Source: JANQRV01 sp964533785
Lineage (GTDB): Bacteria > Bacteroidota > Bacteroidia > Chitinophagales > Saprospiraceae
Direction: 5' to 3'
Assembly (NCBI GenBank): GCA_964533785.1
Contig: CAZHNG010000383.1
Location: 1 to 6,172, forward strand
Length of the DNA stretch: 6,172 nt
A program made the translations under genes and the position numbers. How positions within the stretch are numbered: the stretch's first letter is position 1; each line of letters begins with the position of its first letter. Positions 1 through 6,140 of this stretch are shown here, piece by piece. The notes below the pieces were generated by a model. The model worked only from the letters and a program-made list of their open reading frames with translations. It was not told where the DNA came from and searched no databases.

Positions 1-214
1 TTCTCATGACAGCAAGAATATTTCCTTGTCGTTACTTTACATCAGATTTGGGCTGTACCCATAGTAGATTATCTTCTACCATAAAAATTTCCATTTGCTC
101 CAAATGGTGAAATCGTAATGATGCCGGGTCGTCTTGTAGCCCAGGTGATTGAAAAGGAGATCATATTCTTTGTCACATAAGTTGGCAAAGGTAAAATTGC
201 CGTTTTCATCCGAC

Positions 215-222
215 TCAAGTAC
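215..222. repeat. Left target-site duplication (TCAAGTAC)
   Basis: This exact 8-bp copy lies directly outside the left inverted repeat of the 155-bp element. The same 8 bases lie directly outside the right end. On the minus strand both copies fall within the receptor reading frames, as expected for an insertion into that gene. Confidence 0.65.
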
Positions 223-377
223 TAGACTTTTGACGCTAGACTCTAGAAGTTAGACCAAAAATTCTAACTAATTGACAATCAACGGAAATTTTATTTATTC
301 TGAAAAATTGATATCCATTGAATATCAGCGTCTAGCGTCTAGCGTCTAGCGTCTAGCGTCTAGCGTCAAAAGTCCAA
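223..377. mobile_element. MITE-like non-coding element with heptamer-built inverted ends
   Basis: This 155-bp element interrupts the receptor pseudogene. Its ends are inverted copies sharing a perfect 17-bp core, GACTTTTGACGCTAGAC (225-241 on plus, 374-358 on minus). Outside the core the left end reads TA and the right end reads TTG, so the left tip looks one base shorter. An identical 8-bp repeat, TCAAGTAC, abuts both ends. Both arms are strings of 7-mers running inward. The left arm is GACTTTT, GACGCTA, GACTCTA, GAAGTTA, then GACC. The right arm is GACTTTT, five exact GACGCTA and one GACGCTG. The core (about 256-325) is AT-rich and has no open reading frame, so any movement must have used a transposase supplied elsewhere. 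The 8-bp duplication is compatible with several IS families and does not identify one. The neighbouring IS4-type element shows no matching end sequence. Confidence 0.65.
327..367. repeat. Tandem heptamer array, about 5.9 copies of TCTAGCG
   Basis: Five exact consecutive TCTAGCG units occupy 331-365, with partial units on both sides (AGCG before, TC after). On the minus strand the unit is GACGCTA. The array forms the right arm of the 155-bp element. The left arm carries a shorter and more degenerate version in the opposite orientation, so the two arms could pair as a long stem. Confidence 0.9.
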
Positions 378-385
378 TCAAGTAC
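378..385. repeat. Right target-site duplication (TCAAGTAC)
   Basis: This is the partner of the copy at 215-222, directly outside the right end of the element. Removing the element and one copy rejoins the two receptor segments at the GT/ESDENG junction. The rejoined sequence is still one base out of frame, so the gene carries another indel near this point. Confidence 0.65.
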
Positions 386-602
386 CTAAGTTTGAATTTT
401 CAATTTGTATCGATACAAAAGGAAGCAGGTCTCCATTTTGATCATGGTAAACTGTTCCTCTGATTTGGAAATTACATTCCTTCTGTAGTTAAGCACTGAG
501 ATAGGTGGGAATGGTACAGCAGAGAAAGAATAAAAAAGGCGCTCTGAATTTCCATCGATCATAAATTGAATGATTAGGTATGTATTCTAGAAAACTTCAT
601 TT

Positions 603-623
603 TTTTGAAACATTGTTGCATAA
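603..623. promoter_or_regulatory. Fur/Zur-type operator palindrome in the divergent promoter region
   Basis: The core TGAAACATTGTTGCA (606-620) sits in a 21-bp dyad centred on T613, with 8 of 10 base pairs matching; only 605/621 and 608/618 fail. The TGNAACA-T-TGTTNCA layout has the symmetry and size of a Fur-family box. It lies 22 bases upstream of the presumed start of the broken receptor and about 92 bases upstream of the Fur-family gene start, so one bound dimer could control both. The palindrome is directly visible; assigning it to the adjacent regulator is inference from position and symmetry. Confidence 0.5.
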
Positions 624-715
624 TTATAAATAAATTAAGAACTTTCTGGACAATTAGAATTACGCTCATTCTTTTAACTGCCATCGGAGCAAAAAGAGTA
701 AGACCTCTTTATAAA

Positions 716-1129
716 ATGAACCGCAGTATAGAAATATTAGAATCCCATGGACTAAGTAAAACAGAAGTCCGTAAAAAAATATTAGATCTTTTTTTACAAA
801 GTGACAATGCCCTTTCATTGTCAGCGATTGGATCTTCTTTTGAAAAATTGGATCGAACTACGTTATATCGCACCTTAAAAATCTTTGAACGCAAGGGTAT
901 TATTCACAAAGCGATCGACGGTACTACTCATCCTAAATATGCCATGTGTAAAGCAGAATGCAATGAGGGGCGTCACCATAATAAACATGCACATTTCCAT
1001 TGTACTTCTTGTGAAAATACTTTTTGTCTTGATCATCTTCCAATCCCAACTATTCCAAATTTTCCAAAAGGACATATCATTCAAGACACGAATTTAATTC
1101 TTTCGGGAATTTGTCCCGATTGCCGATGA
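716..1129 (+). CDS. Fur-family metal-responsive transcriptional repressor (Fur or Zur type)
   Basis: This 137-residue protein has the normal length for the Fur/Zur/PerR family. An N-terminal winged helix spans about residues 1-75. Its recognition helix region contains LDRTTLYRTLKIFERKGII (45-63), the RTTxYRTL signature being diagnostic. The C-terminal dimerisation and metal-binding part has a His-rich stretch (HHNKHAHFHC, 87-96). Two CxxC pairs, C96/C99 and C133/C136, are expected to hold the structural zinc. C78 and C82 are extra cysteines just before the His cluster. The protein would bind DNA as a metal-loaded dimer and repress metal-uptake genes. ATG at 716 is preferred over a TTG at 605 because the 37 extra residues match nothing in the family and would begin inside the operator-like palindrome. 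The Shine-Dalgarno is weak, as is common in Bacteroidota. Sequence alone does not settle iron versus zinc; the divergent receptor remnant and the box favour a metal-uptake switch, possibly Zur. Confidence 0.88.
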   Translation: MNRSIEILESHGLSKTEVRKKILDLFLQSDNALSLSAIGSSFEKLDRTTLYRTLKIFERKGIIHKAIDGTTHPKYAMCKAECNEGRHHNKHAHFHCTSCENTFCLDHLPIPTIPNFPKGHIIQDTNLILSGICPDCR

Positions 1130-1295
1130 GATTTGGAGTATATTGTGTCAGCTTGAGCAGATACTGATATCAAGGTTTTAGCAGAATACGCTACAATTTA
1201 ATTGATTATCTTATCTTCATTTTCGGAGTAAGTGACCAAATTGGCCGCTACCACATCTTTCACTTATTCGGATTTAACCAAAGAAATTTATATCG
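1130..1295 (+). other. Spacer and leader of the propeller gene with an imperfect inverted repeat
   Basis: No gene was found in these 166 bases. An imperfect dyad pairs GTAAGTGA (1228-1235) with TCACTTAT (1260-1267) across 24 bases, just upstream of the propeller start; it could be a leader hairpin or an operator, or chance. I see no convincing Bacteroidota TTTG/TAnnTTTG promoter and no clear terminator after the regulator. Confidence 0.3.
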
Positions 1296-4200
1296 ATGAA
1301 AAAACGCATTTTACTTTTATTGACGCCGCTTCTTTTAATCTTTCTTTTGACGCCAGATCTTTACGCTCAAGAATTAAAGAAGGAACATATTGAACAATTG
1401 AAGTTCCGACACATCGGACCAGTGGGTAATAGATTGGTGTCGGTAGCCGGTATTCCCGGCGACCCCATGGTTTATTACGTTGGTGCCGCAACAGGTGGGA
1501 TTTGGAAAACTATCGACGGCGGGCTGAATTGGAACCCAGTATTCGATAAGCAACCGGTACATTCGATCGGTGCTCTGGCGGTCGCTCCCAGCGAACCCGA
1601 AGTAATCTATGCCGGCACAGGAGAATCCTTCATTCGTTCCAATGTTTCGATTGGAAACGGCATGTGGAAATCGACCGATGGCGGAGAAAATTGGCAGCAT
1701 ATTGGGCTGGAAAAAACCGGTCGAATCAGCCGTATTATTGTTCACCCCGAAAATTCGGACTTGGTGTACGTAGCTGCACTCGGACATGGTTACACCCCTC
1801 AGAAGGAAAGAGGGATTTTCAAAAGCACCGACGGTGGGAAGAATTGGGAGCAAGTCCTTTACGTAGATGAAAATACCGGAGCTTCCGACCTCGTGATGGA
1901 TCCGCATAACCCGCGTATTCTTTTTACAGGCATGTGGCAACTAGAACTCAAGCCTTGGACACGCACTAGCGGCGGACCGGGAAGCGGCATTTACCGTTCT
2001 CTTGATGCAGGAATAAGCTGGACAAAATTGGAGAAAAACGGTTTGCCGGAAGGTGACGTCGGCAAGATTGCCCTAAGTATGACCCAAGCACAAGCGCAAA
2101 GAATATACGCCTTGATCGAAACAGGCGACGGCATTCCATTAAATGGCGAAAAAACAAACAGCGGTGAATTGTGGCGTTCCGATGATCGTGGAAAGACATT
2201 CAAACTGGTCAATTCTGACCGGAACCTCAGTGGAAGAGGAGCTTACTATACCCGCTGCACAGCCTCGCCTGATAACCCGAACGAGATCTACTTCATGTCC
2301 GCCAGCTATTACACCAGTATTGATGGCGGTGTAACTGCAACGGAACCTGCTCCGGGGGCTGCACCCAATTGGGATCACCACGAAATGTGGATAGACCCCA
2401 CTAATGGCAATCGTCAGATCGTAGTTGGCGATGGCGGCCTATCCATTAGTCATAATAGAGGCAAATCTTGGCACCGGGTGCATTTACCTATTGCACAATT
2501 ATATCATGTCACCACTGACACTGAAGTACCGTACAACGTGCTTACTAATCGACAGGATGGTCCATCCATGAAGGGGCCGAGCCGTAGTCGAATGCAAAGC
2601 TTTTTCGGATCCTTTATTCCTTCCGGAAAATGGCATGACGTTGGTGGCGGCGAAAGTGGTTTTGCTACGGCAGATCCAACTGATCCCAATATTGTTTGGT
2701 CAAGTGCATCGGGATATGGTGCATTAGGAGGTGTAGTCGTGCGCTACAATGAAAAAAGTGGTCAATTTCGACAAGTAGAAGTATGGCCGGAATATACCGC
2801 CGGCAGTCCGGCGGCAGATGTAAAATTCAGATTCCAATGGACGTTCCCCTTGTTGATCTCTCCGCATGACAACAATACGGTATATGTGGCTAGTCAGTAT
2901 GTGCATAGGACCAAGAATGGCGGTCAATCCTGGGAAATCATCAGTCCCGACCTAACCCTAAATGACAAATCCAAGCAGCAATTCTCTGGAGGCTTAACGG
3001 GTGATAACATTGGTGTCGAATACGCAAACGTCGTATATGCCTTTGAAGAGTCACCTGTAGCAGCGGGTTTGCTTTGGGCGGGAACCAATGATGGTTTGAT
3101 CCACGTGAGTCGCGACAATGGCGCAAACTGGGAAAACGTTACGGCGAATGTTCCAGGAATGCCGGATTACGGTGCAGTGAGAAATATCGATGCTTCGTCC
3201 CATTCGGAAAGTACGGCCTATATGACCGTTGATGCCCACGAAATGGGTGACTTCCGGCCATATGTATACCGGACGGATGATTACGGGAAAACCTGGACCA
3301 AAATCACTAAGGGTATCTCAGCATCGAATCTAAGCTATTGCCGGATGATCAAGGAGGATCCATTCCGTAAAGGCCTACTCTATCTGGGAACAGAAAACGC
3401 CTTGTATCTCTCTTTTGATAATGGAGGCAACTGGCAATCACTGATGAGCAATATGCCAGCCAGTCCTATGTACTGGCTAGATATTCCAGAACACTTCAAT
3501 GACTTAGTAGTTGGAACTTATGGCCGTGGCATATGGATATTGGATGATATTTCGCCAATACAGCAGTGGACTGACGAAGTCGCATCATCCGACTTTCATC
3601 TTTTTGACCCCAAAGATGCGTATCGCTTCCGTCCTGTGTCCATGATCATGCAGTTTTTCCCTGAGGCTTCTTCAGGCACAGATCCCCCCTACGGTGCTTC
3701 ACTACACTATTGGTTGTCGGATAAAAAAGCCGAAACAACACAAGATAGCACTATAATCAAGATCACGAATGCTGCCGGAGATACGGTTCGGACTTTAAAA
3801 CACCAAGGTAAAGCTGGTTTAAATAGAATCTGGTGGGATTTAAGAGATGAACCCACCACCGAAATCGTCCTGCGTACCAAGCCAATATACGCTCCTTGGG
3901 TTCAATTAAGTGAAGAAAGAACGCGCAAATCACTGGTAGCACCACTGTCGAATCTAGTCTTACCGGGCACTTACCAAGTTCATCTGATGAAAGACGGCGC
4001 CATTTATCAGACGCATTCCATGGATGTACTTAAGGACCCCAATTCTGAAGGCGAAATCGAGGATATCCGTTTGCAACTTGAATTGTTAACCAAAATCAAA
4101 TCGGATGTTCAGGAAATTTCTGTCGAAGTCAACAAAGCAGAAAAGATTCGTAGACAACTACAGGATTTGAAACCCATGTTAACTAAAGACGTCAAGTCAA

Positions 4201-4517
4201 TTGGCAAAGAATTAGCCCATGTTGATAGTATCGTGACCAATTTGGAAAATAGGATGATCCAATTAAAACATACCGGAAAGGGCCAGGATGGGATCCGGTT
4301 GCCAGGAAAGTTACTGGAAAAATTGTCCTACCTTTCCTCAGCCGTCGCAACCGCAGACTTCAGACCCGCTGACCAGCATACGGCAGTCTTTGACAAACTG
4401 CATGCGGAATGGAATACGGTCAAAAAGGAATGGCAGGAATGCCTGGAAGGACCAGTGAAAAAGCTGGTTAACACCCTACAGGGTAAGGGCGTTGGCCCTT
4501 TAATTGTACCAAGATAA
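1296..4517 (+). CDS. Secreted Asp-box beta-propeller protein (sortilin/VPS10/BNR-like) with Ig-like and helical C-terminal regions
   Basis: The 1073-residue product starts with a clear signal peptide (MKKRILLLLTPLLLIFLL, cleavage likely at LYA|Q, residues 24/25). There is no lipobox, so it should be released to the periplasm or beyond. Residues 35-750 carry about eleven Asp boxes (S/T-x-D-x-G-x-x-W type), starting near 72, 126, 177, 235, 295, 341, 385, 539, 605, 660 and 706; this suggests one or two propellers of the VPS10/sortilin-like, BNR glycosidase-like fold. Residues about 785-910 resemble a FlgD-type Ig domain (AGLNRIWWDLR followed by PGTYQVHLMKDG). Residues 920-1062 are charged and probably alpha-helical or coiled-coil. 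The family is common in Bacteroidota and is often labelled glycosyl hydrolase, but I see no sialidase RIP motif or other catalytic set, so enzyme activity is unsupported; ligand or protein binding is equally possible. No Por secretion (T9SS) C-terminal domain is evident. ATG at 1296 directly precedes the signal peptide. It appears to be a single-gene unit. Confidence 0.88.
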   Translation: MKKRILLLLTPLLLIFLLTPDLYAQELKKEHIEQLKFRHIGPVGNRLVSVAGIPGDPMVYYVGAATGGIWKTIDGGLNWNPVFDKQPVHSIGALAVAPSEPEVIYAGTGESFIRSNVSIGNGMWKSTDGGENWQHIGLEKTGRISRIIVHPENSDLVYVAALGHGYTPQKERGIFKSTDGGKNWEQVLYVDENTGASDLVMDPHNPRILFTGMWQLELKPWTRTSGGPGSGIYRSLDAGISWTKLEKNGLPEGDVGKIALSMTQAQAQRIYALIETGDGIPLNGEKTNSGELWRSDDRGKTFKLVNSDRNLSGRGAYYTRCTASPDNPNEIYFMSASYYTSIDGGVTATEPAPGAAPNWDHHEMWIDPTNGNRQIVVGDGGLSISHNRGKSWHRVHLPIAQLYHVTTDTEVPYNVLTNRQDGPSMKGPSRSRMQSFFGSFIPSGKWHDVGGGESGFATADPTDPNIVWSSASGYGALGGVVVRYNEKSGQFRQVEVWPEYTAGSPAADVKFRFQWTFPLLISPHDNNTVYVASQYVHRTKNGGQSWEIISPDLTLNDKSKQQFSGGLTGDNIGVEYANVVYAFEESPVAAGLLWAGTNDGLIHVSRDNGANWENVTANVPGMPDYGAVRNIDASSHSESTAYMTVDAHEMGDFRPYVYRTDDYGKTWTKITKGISASNLSYCRMIKEDPFRKGLLYLGTENALYLSFDNGGNWQSLMSNMPASPMYWLDIPEHFNDLVVGTYGRGIWILDDISPIQQWTDEVASSDFHLFDPKDAYRFRPVSMIMQFFPEASSGTDPPYGASLHYWLSDKKAETTQDSTIIKITNAAGDTVRTLKHQGKAGLNRIWWDLRDEPTTEIVLRTKPIYAPWVQLSEERTRKSLVAPLSNLVLPGTYQVHLMKDGAIYQTHSMDVLKDPNSEGEIEDIRLQLELLTKIKSDVQEISVEVNKAEKIRRQLQDLKPMLTKDVKSIGKELAHVDSIVTNLENRMIQLKHTGKGQDGIRLPGKLLEKLSYLSSAVATADFRPADQHTAVFDKLHAEWNTVKKEWQECLEGPVKKLVNTLQGKGVGPLIVPR

Positions 4518-4637
4518 GTGAGGCAACAGATTAAATACTCAATAACATAAATTATTTAAAATTTTGAAGCCACCTTTTTGACCAATACTTCGTTACGTAT
4601 TCGCCTTTGTAGCTGTGCAGGCTGGCCGGAGATTTTC

Positions 4638-4668
4638 GATTTACTAGATTTTCGAAATCTAGTAAATC
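4638..4668. repeat. Perfect 14-bp-stem palindrome (first copy)
   Basis: GATTTACTAGATTT (4638-4651) and AAATCTAGTAAATC (4655-4668) are exact reverse complements around a TCG loop. There is no T-tract after it, so it is not a convincing intrinsic terminator. The right arm is 12/14 identical to the left arm of the second palindrome, which marks them as one repeat family. Confidence 0.85.
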
Positions 4669-4690
4669 TTAATGAGTTGAAATTCAATAG

Positions 4691-4700
4691 NNNNNNNNNN
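4691..4700. other. Assembly gap (10 Ns)
   Basis: Ten unresolved bases lie between the two related palindromes. The number is probably a placeholder, so the real distance and content are unknown. Palindromes or extra repeat copies are a plausible reason for the assembly break. Confidence 0.97.
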
Positions 4701-4707
4701 AGTATAA

Positions 4708-4737
4708 AATCTACTAAATTTAAAAATTTAGCAGATT
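4708..4737. repeat. AT-rich palindrome (second copy, one mismatch)
   Basis: AATCTACTAAATT (4708-4720) pairs with AATTTAGCAGATT (4725-4737) with a single A/C mismatch and a 4-base loop. It is a diverged relative of the palindrome at 4638-4668 on the other side of the gap. Confidence 0.75.
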
Positions 4738-4864
4738 CTCACATTCCCGGTCTGCCTATGTGGCTAAAAGGCTCCTCCTATTCGGATATGGGTCCCTGAA
4801 TCTCATTTCCTCATTGTCTTGATCAAAAATCTGGTGGTTCAAAATTTCAACAAACTTAATTGCA

Positions 4865-4897
4865 GAGTATTAACAATACTCCGGGCAGAAAACTGCC
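4865..4897 (-). terminator. Tandem hairpins at the 3' end of the transposase gene
   Basis: Two perfect small hairpins lie back to back: GAGTATT/AATACTC around AAC (4865-4881), then GGCAG/CTGCC around AAAA (4884-4897). The second ends 1 base before the transposase stop codon (4899-4901, minus strand). They could end transposase transcription, or block read-in from neighbouring genes, as seen near the ends of some IS elements. There is no long U-run on the minus strand, so factor-independent termination is uncertain. Confidence 0.4.
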
Positions 4898-4898
4898 T

Positions 4899-6140
4899 TT
4901 ATGAATAATTCAAAGTCCCAAGCGCAATAGCTTGTTGAACTTTATGATGATTTAAATCAAACTCAGCCTCAGAGCTGAGTTGTGAGAAAAGCCACTGGAT
5001 TAAACGTCGATTATAGGCTCTTCTTACGAAAACGTTCATTGACTTAGTGGTTGGATCAAGTTCCATTTTGAGTTGGGCCAGGTTTACAGCGGCCAGGCTC
5101 ATATTAAAATGGAAGTGAAGTGCTTCTTTGCTACGAGCCTGACAGTGTGTTAAACCACAAAACTGTTTAGCGTCGCGGAAGAGGAACTCGATTTTGAATC
5201 TCAATTGGTAATAGTGTACGATGGTACGAGCATCTAATTGTAAGTCAGTACAGGCCAACAATATGTACTTGTTAGTTCGGGTATTGACTAGCATGACAAT
5301 GCGAAAATTGCGTTTGAAGTGAGGCGAGTTGAGCACCTGGGTGTAAATTTCCAGATAATCGTATTTGTCATCTTTACCAATATAGTCCCACTTTCTCAAG
5401 TCGAGGTCTTTCCAATTCACCTTGCCGTCGTATTGAGGAGGTCTTCCACGTTTACCGGTGCGGCTGCCTCGATACAGGTAGCGTAAATTAGCGTCTGGAC
5501 GCAGCTTCGTGATGAGGTCTTTGTCTAATTCATTCATCGTTTCAAAGACCTTGTCTTTGGCATAAAAACCGTCTGCAACCAGGTAACGGATCGATTCCAA
5601 TTTAGGACTGACATCTTTGACTTGTTGCATGTAATGGTCGATACGAGTAGCCTTATCTTCATCCGATTGCTTGGTGGAAAGACCACCCGGCGTTTGTCTC
5701 ACATGCAGGCTCCAGGCCTTGGTCGTGATCGTATCGATCAGACATAGTAGAGATATTTCCAGGCCTCTTTTTGTACGGCCGGCAGCGCTGCTGAAAAATC
5801 TGTCTACCCCATAGGTGGTTTTGCCTGCCTTTGGAATAAAGCTACAGTCTATCGCAGCGATGACTGCTCCACTGCTGAGGTGAGTACGGCTCATTAAAAA
5901 GAGCTGCCAATTGAATTCCAACCAGTCAAAGAACTTTTTATAATTGCGCCGAAACGTGCTTTCGGCGTAATCAGAATAACGGGAAAGGTTCTCAAACGTG
6001 AGACGTCCCTGAATCGAAAATATTAAATCGAACAACTCACGCAGAAAATCGGATTGCCATTTGTGCTTCACCGATATTATTGCGAATATTGTCGTGAGTA
6101 TCCTTTGGATGCTCATGGCCGTTTTGGTTTGCTGCAACAT
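4899..6140 (-). CDS. IS4-superfamily DDE transposase
   Basis: The product is a full-length 413-residue transposase that cuts and rejoins the ends of its own insertion sequence with an RNase H-fold catalytic core. The presumed acidic residues are D98 (AAIDCSFIPKAGKTTYG), D190 (YLVADGFYAKDKVF) and E318. E318 lies in the exact Y-x2-R-x3-E-x6-K signature of the IS4 family (Y311, R314, E318, K325, in YQLRFKIEFLFRDAK). The beta-strand insertion between the second D and E is present (about 215-300). The N-terminal 90 residues are helical and basic and probably bind DNA. No frameshift or internal stop is seen, so it may be active. The start at 6140 is preceded on its strand by GTAAGG, a fair ribosome site; a second ATG lies at 6116. 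Which IS4 subgroup it belongs to is not clear by eye. Confidence 0.9.
   Translation of the reverse strand: MLQQTKTAMSIQRILTTIFAIISVKHKWQSDFLRELFDLIFSIQGRLTFENLSRYSDYAESTFRRNYKKFFDWLEFNWQLFLMSRTHLSSGAVIAAIDCSFIPKAGKTTYGVDRFFSSAAGRTKRGLEISLLCLIDTITTKAWSLHVRQTPGGLSTKQSDEDKATRIDHYMQQVKDVSPKLESIRYLVADGFYAKDKVFETMNELDKDLITKLRPDANLRYLYRGSRTGKRGRPPQYDGKVNWKDLDLRKWDYIGKDDKYDYLEIYTQVLNSPHFKRNFRIVMLVNTRTNKYILLACTDLQLDARTIVHYYQLRFKIEFLFRDAKQFCGLTHCQARSKEALHFHFNMSLAAVNLAQLKMELDPTTKSMNVFVRRAYNRRLIQWLFSQLSSEAEFDLNHHKVQQAIALGTLNYS

Larger units (their letters stand above)
32..581 (-). pseudogene. Decayed 5' end of a TonB-dependent receptor gene (signal peptide plus carboxypeptidase-regulatory-like domain)
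   Basis: Read on the minus strand, three pieces in three frames reconstruct the start of an outer-membrane receptor. From about 581 there is a hydrophobic segment (APFLFFLCCTIPTYLSA) typical of a signal peptide. It is followed by an in-frame TAA (489-491) where CAA (Gln) would give a classic SA|Q cleavage site. The frame continues as ECNFQIRGTVYHDQNG and PFVSIQIENSNLGT up to about 378. After a 155-bp insertion a second frame gives DENGNFTFANLCDKEYDLL and FNHLGY (about 214-140). A third frame then gives HHLEQMEIFMVE (109-74) and ends at a stop at 32-34. The G-V-x-D, PF-V-I-x-N-x-x-G-T, DENG-F-F-NLC and HLGY pattern is that of the CarboxypepD_reg-like domain preceding the plug of Bacteroidota TonB receptors. 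ATG is absent; ATA at 579-581 may be the mutated start. At least two frameshifts, one nonsense codon and one insertion make it non-functional. The plug and barrel would lie beyond base 1, if they survive. Confidence 0.72.
4518..4898. other. Non-coding spacer between convergent genes, with palindromes and an assembly gap
   Basis: These 381 bases separate the ends of the propeller gene and the transposase gene. They hold two AT-rich palindromes, a run of 10 Ns between them and two small hairpins at the right edge. An open frame from a TTG at 4578 runs through both palindromes and across the Ns and has no protein-like composition. I see no credible gene here. Confidence 0.7.

Noticed and set aside
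327..367. CRISPR-like array
   Set aside because: The repeat is a gapless 7-bp tandem without spacers, so it is a microsatellite-like array.
605..715. N-terminal extension of the Fur-family protein from a TTG at 605
   Set aside because: The 37 extra residues are unlike the family, would start within the operator-like palindrome, and an ATG at 716 gives a normal-length protein.
1374..1940. A 188-codon minus-strand open frame inside the propeller gene
   Set aside because: It is antisense to a well-supported coding region; its sequence follows from the repeated Asp-box codons on the other strand.
2139..2381. Overlapping open frames on the minus strand of the propeller gene (also near 1966-2212 and 2924-3239)
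   Set aside because: They have no recognisable domains or start signals and mirror the coding frame of the large gene.
4638..4668. Intrinsic terminator of the propeller gene
   Set aside because: The stem is AT-rich, is not followed by a T-tract, and lies 120 bases past the stop codon.
4578..4799. Open frame of 73 residues across the N gap
   Set aside because: It starts at TTG, reads through both palindromes and the unknown bases, and has no protein-like features.
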